This document shows, piece by piece, positions 36,801-49,940 of a stretch of 64,000 nucleotides of DNA (positions are counted from its first letter, which is position 1; each line of letters begins with the position of its first letter). Source of the DNA: Pegea sp. RAD2-039 (lineage: Eukaryota; Chordata; Thaliacea; Salpida; Salpidae); contig JAQGEQ010000043.1 of NCBI GenBank assembly GCA_034620365.1, positions 744,001 through 808,000 on the forward strand. Direction: 5' to 3'. A program made the translations under genes and the position numbers. The notes under the pieces were generated by a model. That model searched no databases and was not told the DNA's origin. It worked only from the letters and a program-made list of their open reading frames with translations.

Positions 36801-39800
36801 TACAAAGTAATCTTTACTATGGAATTTAGCAAGCATACTTAAAAAGAGTTTTTCGTTTTGCTGACAGCAAAAACTATAGAAAATATAAAAAACATTTCCA
36901 CGATTTCGTTAAAATTGTAGAAAGTTGAACTAATAATTAATTTTAATATACCAAAATAATCAATATTAAATAACCTCTCTTCAAAATATACGTTTGATTT
37001 TATTTATGAAAAATTTGTTGCAGACTTTAAGCTTTTATTATTAATATAAAATGAACGATACTTTATATTTTCTTTAAACAAACTTTGTTTTTCATTCGTT
37101 TGTTTCTTTTTACTGTTTCATGCTTAATATGATAAGATTTAGATTTGCGTGAAGCAGTTATTGGATTATTGATTCTAATTTTTGTTACTAAAAATTTCAG
37201 AGAAGAGCTACATTGATGTAGCTTAAATAATGAGCTGTGTTTAAATAGAATTTTTGTTTTTTTTACTAATGAATAATTTAAAAGTGTTTTTATTAAGCAT
37301 TTTGCTTAGAAATATAAATTAACATGAAATACTGTGATCAATTTTGATAAGAAATTTTTACAAATAGCGGTCACATGATCAGTACAAGTTTTAAAATAAT
37401 GAAATTTTCTCAAATCTGATTCGATTAAGGTAATTTCTAAAAAACGTCCTTATAAAAGCTTCGATTTCATTCAAACAATTTTGTTGTAACAATCTGATTA
37501 CGTTAACAGGCAAGGTCTAGCTTACGTCAATGCTTTATTGAATTAAACTTGACAATCAAATTGAAAGTTTGATAGACTAATGTCTAAAATATATTGTTGT
37601 GTGTGCTAATAGCTAAACAAATTTACGTTTTACGGTTAAAAAGCTTTGTTTTTACTTGTTTGTAAACGAAGCTTTCTTAGATCTATAAAAAAAAAGAATT
37701 CTAACCGTTAAAGTTGCTTCTGGAAATGAGAAGACACCGGCATGGTCATCATCAAGAATAATGACAGTTGCTACTGTTGGAGGTACAAGCTTAGCAACAT
37801 CAGCTTGGTTTTCTCTATTTTCGTCATACATTCCATCGGAAGCATGACTTCTCACGTTGAAGAGCTCAATTCGAAAAAATTCATCTTCTTCAAAAATATC
37901 ATCATCCATGATTTCCACCTGATTACAAGTAGGTTTTACGGAAGAAGTTTAAAATGCGATAGTTTTTGAGAGATATCGAAATGAGATAAATCTAGAAGCA
38001 TAAATAATATATTCGATTTGTTATGGTAAAAAGCATACGTTTGTATCATGAAGTAATAACCTCAATCAGCTTGAGTGTATTTACCTGAAGAAAACGATGT
38101 GTTTCACCTGGACGGAACACAATTGTTGATTCAGTTTTTACATAATCAGACCCTGCATTTGCTGTTCCATCAATTGTTCGATAATCAACATATATCGTTC
38201 TATTCAAATCTCCTCCTTTTCGTACAACCTTAAAAGTAATTTCCTCTTTATTCTAAGCCACTATTTGAGTTTCTAACATTTTAATAACTGATAATTTATT
38301 TAATGATTCTTAACAATTATTCGTTTTAATTTTGACAATCTTTTTTCCTTGCACCAATTTTTATCCAAACCTAATTTATAAAGTTTTAAATCAAATTTCA
38401 TAAATCACAATGTTTTTACAAAATTGAAAAACCGTGTGAACAATTATTTTCTTTTTCTGAAGATTTTTTAATTTAAACTCCTTAAATGAAAATGTACAAA
38501 TTAAAGTAAACAAAAATAGAGAAATAACGTTTTTTTTTTCTCAATTAAAACACCTAAAAGGAAACCAATTTTTTATTTAGCAGTCTTATTTTATTTGCTT
38601 GATAGCTGTTGATAAGTTTTATCTATACAGATTTATAAAACATTTTTCTAATAAAAGTATCCGTATAAACGTCTTCTTTGATTTTTGTATTTATAAAAGA
38701 AAAATCTTCGAAATTTTTGATGTTCACGAAGGCTTTGCATAAACATGGAAAATGAAAATATATCAATCTTCAGTATTTTTTTAAATTTGTTTTCAACTGC
38801 TTTAATAAATCATCTATATAGAGGTAAAGTATGGCTAAATGATAAAATTTTACTAATACAAGATTGCTAAATAAAAAATAAAGAACTATCAGCTCAACGT
38901 TGCAGCACTCGCTTCTACAAACTGAATAAGTTTATGCAATGCTTTGCTGCAGTTATGTGAGGATAATTATTTATATATTATTTATATTTGTAAAGAATCA
39001 GCCTCATACAAAAAGGATTAGTAATCGAAATAAGTATCTTTATATTTATTTAACACTTTGGATGTATAATGAAGATAAATTGATGAAAACTATACAGTAA
39101 AATTTGTGTTTACTACTATTGAATAATTTAGTCTTAGCTTTTAACGTGTTGTTTGTTATCATTTTTTTTATTTTCTATTCTTTAGTTGAAAGCGTTTGTT
39201 TTTAGTGTCGTTTTTTAACTGCATTATTTATCAAATTTTAATCAGAGACTTGATAGATTAATAAAATTTATTCTAAATTTTCAAATTTAAATCAGAAAAA
39301 AGTTTGAAGTTTTTCAAAAGTAGCAAAACTTTAAAAAGTGGTGTATTGAAATTTATCTGAAGTCTACAATTTTCTATGGAAAGTAAGCTTCTTGAATTAC
39401 AACCATGTATATAGTAAACATTAAAGAAATTTATATATTATAAAATTTTGTGTACAGAAACAAGACACTAACTTTCAATCGATGAAAGAAAAGATTTTAT
39501 TTGTTTTTATAAAATTTCAAGCTGCAAAAAATACACATGAAAACTAGAGTTTTAAAACATTTTTATCCTCCAGAAATTATTTCAAATTTACAAAATGAAG
39601 TGAAGTTAAATGAACAAATTAAAAAGTTTCTTGAATTTTGTTTTAAACTTAATATGTTTAGTTTCAATATCAAAAATATAAAGAAAAACTAAGGTTTTTG
39701 AAACTTTGCTTTCTGTAAAGTTGATTTGAAAGAAGTTAGAATTTAATTGACTGTTATGTAAGTAATTTTTTTGATAAATCTTACTCAAAACATAACCTTG

Positions 39801-41389
39801 ATAGCTTGCTGGTTCTTCTACTTGTAGTAAAATGCAAAAAAAATTATATAAAAACCTGAACTTCACAAAGCCCACAGTTCTCCATCACTTTGTATTCTGG
39901 GGGGTCAAAGCTAATTTTAGCTTGCTCTTCATCGTCTTCAGACATACCATCATGTCCTGCTTCATCCTACACCGATTATCATATTTTTTTTAAGTAAGCA
40001 ATCAATAATTATTCTCGTAAGTGACTTAAAAAAATTCAATTTATTTTAGAGTTTTGTTATAGATAAAGAATGCATCAATTTCAGCATTTTAAAAAGATAT
40101 AATCAACAATTTATCATTTTACTGTTTTTAAAATTGCAATTTGAAGAACAAGTTAATTAACTCACCATTGCTAATACATCTTGTTTGTTTTTGTTTAGAA
40201 TATTACCCGCTCCGGTCATCATTCTAGTGGCTTGGATGCGATAAAACGCTCGACTTTTTTGCTGCTTACTTAACGCTTCTACACTTGCTAGCTTGGCAAT
40301 TTCTGCCATATCAGCTTCAGGATATCTTTTCCTCAAATCCCTCATAATGTTGACCATAATTCTTCTATTGGATTCTGGATCATCAGAAAATTCTTTATTC
40401 ACAAGAGACAGGTCAGTCTCAATCGAAGCTGATCTAATTGAACCATTTTCTATCGCTTCCAACGGTAAGCTGGTAAAGTCATCTTCTTTACGATTATCTT
40501 CATCTGGCTGTCCTTCAGTTTCAACAACAATGTTGCCCCGCTTAGCTCTATATCGTTTATACATAAACTTGTAAACCAATAGCCTTCGATCAGCCACCCA
40601 AGCCATTACTACTAGAAAGGGGAAGAATAGTAAAGTAATGACCCCTTCAGCTATTGTCACTACACCAGGTGAAGAAGAAGCTAGAATAAAATAAAGCCAG
40701 AAGTAAGCCAGAACACTCCAAACCGCAGTGACCGCAAACACTCGAGGATGTTTCACTTTTCTTGTTTCGTCGTCGGGTATAACATACATACACAATGCAA
40801 TAATAATGAAAAGATTGAAACTTGCGCTTCCTACAATTGTGGAAGGACCTAACTCCCCAGCATAGAATCCCTTGAAGCAGATTTCAATCACTGAAAGCAT
40901 GATTTCGGGAGCACTTGATCCCAGCGCCATTAATGTCAGATTAGAGACAGTTTCATTCCATATACGAACTGTTGTAACGATTTGTTCCCCATCTCGATTT
41001 TTGTAAACAATTTCCTTTTCTTTCGATGTAATCACTTCAATTGATGCCATAAAACGATCAGCAATTATACTCACACCTAGGAAGAGATAAATCATTGCGA
41101 TCAAATAAACAATTGCTCGTCCAGTCATTTCTACTTTGCTCAAATAAGAGCTGTTTTTAGGTTCCCAAGCCCATAAAATTGTGCCATCCTTGCATACACG
41201 TGGTTCATTTAATTTGTTTGAAGCACAACGACCTTCCTTGGATCCATCTGCTCCAGGAGCAATACTGAGAAGAGCAACCAAAAAAAGCATCAAGAATTTA
41301 CACATTGAGAAAAAGGAATGAGAAAAGTGAAGCTTGCTTTTTTGATAGCATTCTGCGCTTGAAATAAGCAGATTTTTTGCTGAAGGCAT
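24890..41389 (-). CDS. SLC8A: Na+/Ca2+ exchanger (SLC8/NCX family)
   Basis: Eleven exons (high to low): 40166-41389, 39856-39966, 38085-38228, 37706-37918, 33875-34038, 32898-33004, 30921-31105, 29166-29271, 27112-27182, 25492-25678, 24890-25284. The sum is 2907 bases, or 968 residues, close to mammalian NCX1. The first ATG follows an in-frame stop. Met29 (41305) heads the likely signal peptide ([18 protein letters not shown]), so 940 residues is possible. Alpha-1 repeat: [15 protein letters not shown]. Inhibitory-peptide region: [21 protein letters not shown]1, about 424-564, keeps Ca2+-site acids ([16 protein letters not shown]). CBD2, about 565-690, has [15 protein letters not shown]. Exon 7 adds a very acidic stretch. 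[13 protein letters not shown] and [14 protein letters not shown] precede the second membrane half. Alpha-2 repeat: [19 protein letters not shown] and [15 protein letters not shown]. The protein exports one Ca2+ for three Na+ across the plasma membrane and is regulated by cytosolic Ca2+ at the two Calx-beta domains. Confidence 0.95.
33005..37705. other. Large exchanger introns flanking the CBD2 exon
   Basis: The intron from 34039 to 37705 (3.7 kb) is the longest in the window; the next, 33005-33874, is 0.9 kb. Both are AT-rich and contain no supported nested gene. A segment at about 36210-36440 is clearly less AT-rich than its surroundings but is not open in any frame over a useful length. 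It may be a mobile-element remnant or a regulatory island. Confidence 0.4.
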
Positions 41390-41445
41390 TTTTACCAGTT
41401 GATTATGAAGTTGAAAGTTTCGTTACTCAGTAATAATTTCAGTTT

Positions 41446-44400
41446 ACTGCAATCAACTAAACTTTATTCATTATTTGTTTTCAGCTAAATATTTAAAACG
41501 CTGTAATGGAAACAATTGAGTGATAATTTTAAACTGTTTTTTTCTCAGCTTAAAAATATGATCCTCATCACTTCATTCTATCTAAATGAAAAAAAAAGTA
41601 TTAGTTTAGTTTTAAACTCTACTTCATCAGCATTATTTGAACAAGCTCATATATAATTCTATCCAAGTAAAAATAATATATAAATGATGTTATCATGTTG
41701 TATTTAAAACAAGCTTTCAATTAAAACATAATTTGTTTTAAACCACATCAAGAGTATACTGTAAATTTAATCAATAATCTCAATACTAAGTAAATATGAA
41801 AGAAATGGAAGACACTAAGAGATATGTTCACTCTTCAACTATTCTGTATTATATAAGTTTGTTTCTTATAAAAATAAACCTTATGAAATATTTTAGGTTA
41901 AAATAAAATTTTCTCGAAGATTATTTAAGATGCCCAAAGCTAAAATAAAACAAAAAGTTTCTCAAATAATATTTTTATTTCAAATATTTTTCTATTTTCA
42001 TGTTAATTCTTGAAACCATGCTGAGCGTTTGAACATAGCAGTAAACATATCTTACCTGTTTTCTGGTGAAGATCTCGACAACTTTATAAAGTTGCTTTCA
42101 ATCGAATAATAACACCTTAATAACTGATTTGAAAACAAAAAAATGGAACAAACTTTGATAAAAAATATGACATAACTATTAGTAAGTATTGTATCAAAAA
42201 CTTTTCATTAGCTTACACTTCTTTAATTAAAAGTATAAAAATTATAGCATTTAAACAACCTCTATCGATTATATCTATTACTATTGAGAATATTTATAAA
42301 AAAATATAGACATCAAATGGAAGTTACATTTTCTTATGATATGTTTGTTACATTAGTAAAAATAAACTGAGTAACTTTTAAATGACAAAAGTACTTATAC
42401 ACGTAATACAACTGCCTAAAAACAGATAAATCAATAAAGTATACTTAGGTTACGTTTATTTATAAGAAGTTCACCTTGAGCTAACCACTTAACATAATTC
42501 AAAGTTGCTATTTCTTTATGATACTCTACTTAGTTAAAGATATATATCAATGGTTTTGTTAGATAGTCATTTCTTAAACTTTTAGTTTGCTTCATAATAT
42601 TCAATGGCTTAAATAACACTAATTATTCTTTCAAATACTAATTTTGTTATTAAAGCAGTATTTTTGATCCAAAGTCATTCTTAAGTATCAAATAATTGAA
42701 AATGTTTATTAAAACAAAATAATCAGAGAATAAAGTATGTATTTGTAGGACTTTGCCAATTTATTACTGTCGTATTCTCATGTATTTATAAGCTTCAACT
42801 AAAATAGAAGTAAATATGCCACAAAAAGCTCAAATAAATTACTTTAACTATTTTTTGATCAGATTAACCTTTTACAGACATTTCTATTAATAATTTGATA
42901 GAAATAGTTAATTATTTTCATCTTAAACTATCAAACTACTGAATAAAATCTCTATAAGAAGATATCAAGATATAATTTTGTTTATCTATTAGCTTGTTTA
43001 AAATATCTACAAGTATTTTTATAATATATGTTTTTATAAATCTAAACGAACAAACTGTTGCCAATAAAGATTTATAACTGGAGATAACTTCTTATATATC
43101 TAATAAGTACTTAGCATTTATATATAAAAACAAAATTGCTGAGATTAAACGTCAGTTATCGATCTGTCGTTATTGCCTTAGCTGGTTGATTAATATTATT
43201 TGAAATACATTTAGCTCAGCATTTTCAGTTTTTACTCCCGCGTTAAAAAAAAGAACGTCAGCTATTCAGTAGCATTCAAAACTAAAATTGAAAATTAAAA
43301 TGAATTTTAATGGTTGTGAAAATCGAAATCCAAATTTAAAAACTATTTATTTTGAAAAATAATTGTTATCCACTCTTAAAAATTCAAAAGATGTCTTTTT
43401 AAAAAAATGATAATATTTAAGTTAATAACAAAGTTTATTTGATCAGAAACTACAATAACATTCTAGATTACATCTGGTTACAAGATTTAGTTAAAACAAT
43501 TACAGTGAACATGAAAACATATGTTTAGCTTAAATACTTTTGGTGGTCATTAATATTTTCAAGGTATTCTTTAACAATAAAACAAATTTTCTTTAAGACT
43601 TTCCTATAAAATATGTTTTTAATTAACCTATTTTTACTACCATTTTTTCTTGACTTAATATATTGAAATTGTGATGAACAAATGAACAACTTTTTGACTT
43701 CCTGTATAAAAGAAAGGAGAAAATAATTAATTTTACAATCAATTTTAGAATATATCTGAAAAGTGAAATAAGAACAAATTTACTTTCAAATAATATTTTA
43801 AAAAGTAGAAATGTTTAAACAATATTTTTGTAAATAGTAATTTTAAATTTTGAATATTTAATAGAAAAGCAAAAATCAGAAAATGTTGCCTCTACAATCT
43901 TTCACGAATGGCATCGACAAATTTTAGGTATACTTTTCAACATATGTTGATAGTCAGAGTTTTCGATAAGAAACAAGGTCTTTTCTGAACTACTAAACAA
44001 AAGACTGATACTTTCTAGCTTTCTTAAAAGTTTGGTCAAATAAATTTTTAAAATAACTTTAATGTTCGATATCAATTATTTTTAGATATAAAGAAATATA
44101 AAGTTTTTCTATTAAACATTTCTTAGCGTCGTATTCAGTAAAAATAAAACTTTTAAAACTGATTTTAAAATTTTATAGACCAAATAAACTCATAGAGATA
44201 AACAATTCAATTTAATAAAATATACCCAAATAACATTATATTTTTATCAACCTTTTCTCACTATTTCTATATTTGTTTAGTTCAAATATATATACAGAAA
44301 TGGAAAACTGTTCAAATGATATTTTTAAAAGAAAATTAGCTGAACTGATATCCTCTTTCCATACAAAACTGAATATTCACTTTAAACTTAAACAACTTTC

Positions 44401-44495
44401 TTTCACATGTGCTTCATTTATAAGCAAAGTTTCTTTCATATGCCAAGTACATAACAGTAACGATTAATGGAGAGAAACTGATATTACTCCCTTAC
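41446..44495 (-). other. Possible first intron in the exchanger 5' UTR
   Basis: A GTAAGG donor (minus strand, 44490-44495) and a TTGATTGCAG acceptor ending at 41447 could bracket an intron of about 3 kb that joins a noncoding first exon to the ATG-bearing exon. The interval itself is AT-rich with no supported coding region. The only support is the splice-like ends and the unusual composition of the segment just upstream. Confidence 0.3.
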
Positions 44496-44840
44496 AAACG
44501 AAAACAAGAAAAAAGAAAAAAAGAAACGTCGAAAACCGATTACATCACATACGTGTACGCATGAGACGTTCTGCTGTTTGCAAGATTCGTTTTTCTGTTA
44601 CTGTTGAGGTAGACGTAGACAAAAAAGAGAGTGAAAAAAGAAAGTACGTTGAAAGAGAAACGTTGCGGATTCTCAAGAAGCTACAATTGTGATAAATATG
44701 ATAAAAGTCTCAGAATATCAATTTGTGTTGCCTGTTTTAGATTAGGCAGCTGTTCGAAGCTGGTGATGTCAGCTTTATTTGTGTTTGAGAAGCAAACTTA
44801 AATGATCACTAAATTAAATGAAGTTGGGTCACACTGGTGA
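44496..44840 (-). promoter_or_regulatory. Candidate promoter / 5' noncoding exon of the exchanger gene
   Basis: This is the largest GC-richer, low-repeat island upstream of the exchanger. On the minus strand it contains CAGCTG (an E-box), a TGACATCA element near 44770, several ACGT/CGT steps and a polypyrimidine stretch, and ends with a GTAAGG donor. No long open frame exists. It fits a 5' UTR exon with its promoter, but it could equally be an unrelated element. Confidence 0.3.
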
Positions 44841-47800
44841 GATTAATTAATACTTGCAATAAAATTTTCACTCATTTTAAGCAATTAGGTTTGTTTTAGA
44901 TTTAAAGTAAAATTAGTAAAGATTAAGCCACAAAAAAAAAATTGTCTCATGTGAAATTAAACTTAATATGATGAAAAGTAAATACTTTAAATTTGCACAG
45001 AACATTTAGTGATAAAGACTTCAAATAATTCACAAAAACAAATACAACAACAAATACTTCTTTTGCAATGATTATTATAGAAACAGTTATGGCAAGTTTG
45101 AATGTATATAAAATTTGAATATAGATTTAAAAAGAAAATACCCAAAGGAATTAACTAATTCTTAATTTATACTATACTACAAGCAATGAATAATGTATTC
45201 TGATCATTAACCTTCCATACCGTTGGCATTAACTTAAAATCGACTATTTTTAGTCTATCAAATACGGCATAGTCACTATAGAACAAGAAACTGTTTGAAT
45301 TTAAACTGTATATTTTGATCAGTAAACTGGATTAAGCAGATGTAAATTGAATAAGAAAATAATGTACGATGCAATAATTTATAATATACATATAGTAGTA
45401 TAACTAGTTTTAAATAATTTATCATTCAATAATTTTTAAAATGCTAATTACAAAGAGTAGCTGAGATCGCTTTAGATATAAATCTTAATTTTCAATCTTA
45501 TATTTCTTTTACAACAGTGTTTGATGAACTAACTAACTAACTTGACTTAAGTGTAATAGTTCAAACTTTTAAAATTGTATTTGAATGTTAATAAATAGTA
45601 AAATTTTGTATCATTTTGTAATAATTCTTACAACAAAGAACAAATAACTTTATCAATTTATCTTTTTACATAATCTAGGATATTTATAAACATATTAAAA
45701 CAAATAGATTTTCTCAGGATAAAATAAAGATAAGATATTTTTATTATTATATTGCTTTTGTAAAAGTTTGTGAGTTATCAAAACATAAGATGTTTCCTTG
45801 TTGATTTTACATAGTTGAGTTTTTGTATGAGTAAACTTGGATTATAAACAAAGCTAGTCGTTTTGTAACTTTGTAAATTGTGGTAATATGAGGATTATAT
45901 TTAGTCCTTTTGTTAAATGACAAAATTTTGTTCAATCAATTTGTATTCATTCAAGATGTAATCTTTTAATGATCATTGTTTTAGCTTACTAACCGATGGT
46001 TTTGATTAAATAACTTTACTAAGTCGAACTGAGGTAATCAGCATTAAAATAAGATTCTCGAACAGCCAATTACTGAAGGTAATAAATATTTTAATGATTA
46101 TCAAGGCGGTTTTTAAGAAATACAATTTACATTTTCTAAATTGAAAAATGTTTGTCAGCTCAGGACTAAAAAAAGACTGCAAGAGCTAAAAACCTTTCAA
46201 CAAATTGAAAACAACAATTTAATGAATTTTGCTTAAAACTAAACTAGTTTAAAATCAAGCCACATTTAAACAGCGCTAACACGATTAACTATTTAACAAA
46301 ACTTTAAACTTTTATTAAGTTGTTTAATGCTATTAAGTAGCAACAGAAATATCAATCAACAATTGATTATCGATTTACATTGAGAAGTTGATTGAATTTT
46401 TGGCACTTTAACTAAGTAAATTACTTTCTAAGTTCTTTTATTTTTCGGAACTTAGAAAAAACTCGGATATAATCGATGCTACTTATCAAAAATTGAAACT
46501 TCATTCCCGTTGTAATCAATCTTGTATAACACTCTTTTTTTATAAGCAGCCTGATAAAATATATTGATACGATTTAGAAGTAATTGTAGAAGCTATAAAC
46601 TTCTAAATTTGGATAGAAATTAACTTACGATGTTTATCCTCAACTTTACAACTTGAAAACTGTTAAAACAAACACTGATGCCAATTTTAAGATCAACTTT
46701 AAAATTTAAAACTATTTCAAACTATTTTAAAGAGTATATAGATAAGTTTTATTTTATTTTATTTATAGTATTTAGAGTTAAGAATGCTCTTTAATTGAAT
46801 TTATGTTAACTTTTTTAATTATCTAATTTAATATGATCACACAGGCGTAAATGACGCAAATACTTTATTGCCTAAATTAAGTCAAACGAATGAGGGTTTA
46901 AGGTAGCATCAGAGATTAACCTACTTAGACTTTGATTTGTATAACAATTTTTAAAAGCAAAGATTTTTTATCCATTAGAAAGCCTTTTTTTCTAAATTTA
47001 CAAACATACGTTTTAGTTTTGAAAATTTACTGTAATTTTGATTATAAGAAGCACTGTTATAAAAGTTTATTATTACTATATATTATGTATTGTAAACATA
47101 CGAGCATACAAAGCCACAAGTAATATAAACAAAAGTTACTCGTATTGTATATAACTTAATTGTTGCTATTATTAACAAACACGTTTTTGAAAATGTTTTA
47201 AAAATTAATTAATTTGTTAAAATATTATCTGTTGATACTAATATAACGTAAAGTATTATTTCATCAAACAAAAGAAATTAAATTTTGATGAACTTCAGTT
47301 TTGACGAAAAATTTAAAACTTAACAGCAACTTTTTTGTTTTAAGATTTAATTTTAGTCAATATCAATCAAGTCATATTTTATTTAGATAAATTGGAAAAT
47401 TTAAAAACTGTAAATTTAAATTTATAGAAAATACTTTTAAAACATTGATTTTAAAGACATTTTAGAAATTAATTTCAATCTATCCACTTCGCTATGAAGC
47501 TTGTATTTTAATTTCATTAAAACATGGTTGAAATCTTTCAGCTATATACATTTGTTATGCTTTAATTTTACAAGCAAGCACTTAGAAATCTATATGATTA
47601 TTTTGTATTTAGGATTTTTAAATATAAGAAAAAAATTAAATAAATAAACGATTTAAGAGCAAGGGAAAAGTTTAAAAATAATTTAAGCTCTGTTGCTAAC
47701 ATATGTTTTTCAAATGTAGGTTGAAAATATCACCTAAAAATACTGAAAATAATTATATATTTGTTCTGCGTCATTTGAAGTATTTCTAAAGTGAGCTTAT

Positions 47801-49871
47801 AAGCATGAATATATATGTTATAAGGAAATCGATATTTATAAGATCATATAAGACAGATAATTATAACTAACCAAACTGCTTGAGTAATTAGCAAACTATT
47901 TTCATCATTGATGACATATAATCAGCAAACTGAAGACAAAAACTTTTCACAATAAATTATTCAAAGCTGGAGAATAAGTGGTTCTAGATATTTCTAAAAG
48001 TACAACAAAAATGACCAAAAAGGAAAAATATATGTAGTATCAATAAAGAACAAAAAACAAAATATTTGTTTTTTATTTTAAGACAGATAAAATTAGATTT
48101 TATAAAAAGATTAAAAAATCTTAAATGAATTATTTTGATCTGATGCTTAAATGACATTTGCTTTTAGAATTTTTCAGAATAAAAATAGAAAAGGAAGAAG
48201 TTTACATACTTTAATCAAAAACTGAATATGACTGATCGCTTTAATTGTAAAGATGCATGTTGGCTTTTAACTTCAAATTTAAGCGTAAATCAATTAATTT
48301 ATATAAATATTAGAAATAAGAAATTATTTGCAGTGAAACAAATGTTTTTTTTTTCTAATTTGAATTACATTTCTTAAAGTACTTGTTAAAATAAGTTTAT
48401 AAATGTAACTTGAAACATACACGATTATATTTTCTATCATAAATAACCCTTCACCTTTAAAGAAAATACCTTTACAAAAAGTAGAGTTTCTTTCTGATGA
48501 TTTTAATACTTAAGTTCCAACATTCAAATGTTATGATTTGTTAGCTATCATTTTATTTCAAAAACCCAACTTCTTAAGTTTAATTCCATCATCTTATGGT
48601 TTTTATTCATACAAATATAAACATTTTTTAATCTTATTTTTTGCTGTAACTAGATATTACTCAGTTACAAATCTTGCTCAAATTTTATAAAGTTGTATAT
48701 ATTCTTATCCAAATTTTATAAACAAAACAAATTTATACAAACCAAATTAATACTGAATTTATTATGATGGTTTGTATAATATTTTCTAGGTATTGGTTTA
48801 TGTTTTAAACTTACGATAAACACATCTTTAAAAAATCCAGCTTAAAATATGTTTACTTGTAAGGTTGTTTATCACAAAGCAATAAATCAAGTTATTGACT
48901 CATTAAAAAACTTATAATTTCAAAATTTTACCTTTATTTTATCTAAACATTACCGGTTTGATTTTTCATTTTTTGTATAATGTTGGTTTTTACCAAACAT
49001 TTAAAAAAATGAAAAATGAAAAACACTCTGTAATTAAAATCTTAATAAATTGTTACATTTAAGTGATCATTTTTGATTACTGCAGAATATTTGCATTATG
49101 CGAGATTAGAACAAAATGTGTTCACTATATTAAATATATAATTAATTTAAGAAAATACTTATAAAGTATCCTGCTCATCTGAATCAGTTCAAAAAGTCCC
49201 AAAATTATGAAACAATTTTAAGATGTTATAAATAATTAAAATTATTCAGCTTAATTATCACTGCTTATGTAAAGACTTGTGTGATAGAACTAAAGTTTTT
49301 TACAAAACTTGAATTGTAATTTTACAAATTAAAATACTCTCATTGTGAAAGTAACTTCAAAACTAAAGCATATCTCACTTCCTTACATAACGTAAGCTTG
49401 AAAATATGCAAGTTTTTGTTTCAACCTAAAAATACCAAGCTTAAAAATGATAAGCACTACTCAAAGGTCTGTAATATCGACTTATACTATATAAACAACC
49501 ATAACTTTGAAAGTTAAACTAATGTTTAATTTTGATAAATGATATTTAGTGAGATATTATGTATAAATATATCTTTTATCAGATATCTTGTATAAAGGGC
49601 TTCTTTTAAATAAAAGGTAATTCTGCTTTTAATCTTTTACTAATGCTAATAATTCAATGTTTCTATAAACTTAATCTTTTTTGAGAATAACACAGATTAT
49701 TAAAGCTTTAATTTTAAATAAACTATCAAAAAGTAAAAATTGTTAGAAATCGATTTAAACCAACAGTTTATGAATAAGGAAATATGCTATAAAAACCATA
49801 CAAGATTATTTTAATTCAGATAAATTTCAGATGATTGAAGAAAAAGTATAGATTCGTCTAGTCCTCATTTT

Positions 49872-49940
49872 ACCTCAAATAGAAGGGAAAGTAGTAAAAA
49901 GCCAGCAGCTGTCAAAGCTAGGCAAACGACTGTAATTCTC
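49872..49940 (-). CDS. Possible exon encoding a hydrophobic helix
   Basis: On the minus strand the frame reads TRITVVCLALTAAGF, continues as a run of Leu, Ser and Phe, and ends at Glu before a GTAAAA donor (lower edge at about 49872). A possible acceptor follows the tract TTTTTATCCCACGAG. The opposite strand is full of stops. The stretch would make a good membrane helix. I cannot find partner exons or a start codon in the right phase, so this may be a lone relic or chance. Confidence 0.18.

Noticed and set aside
40293..40574. 93-codon + strand frame
   Set aside because: Antisense shadow of the first coding exon of the exchanger, which has clear family motifs.
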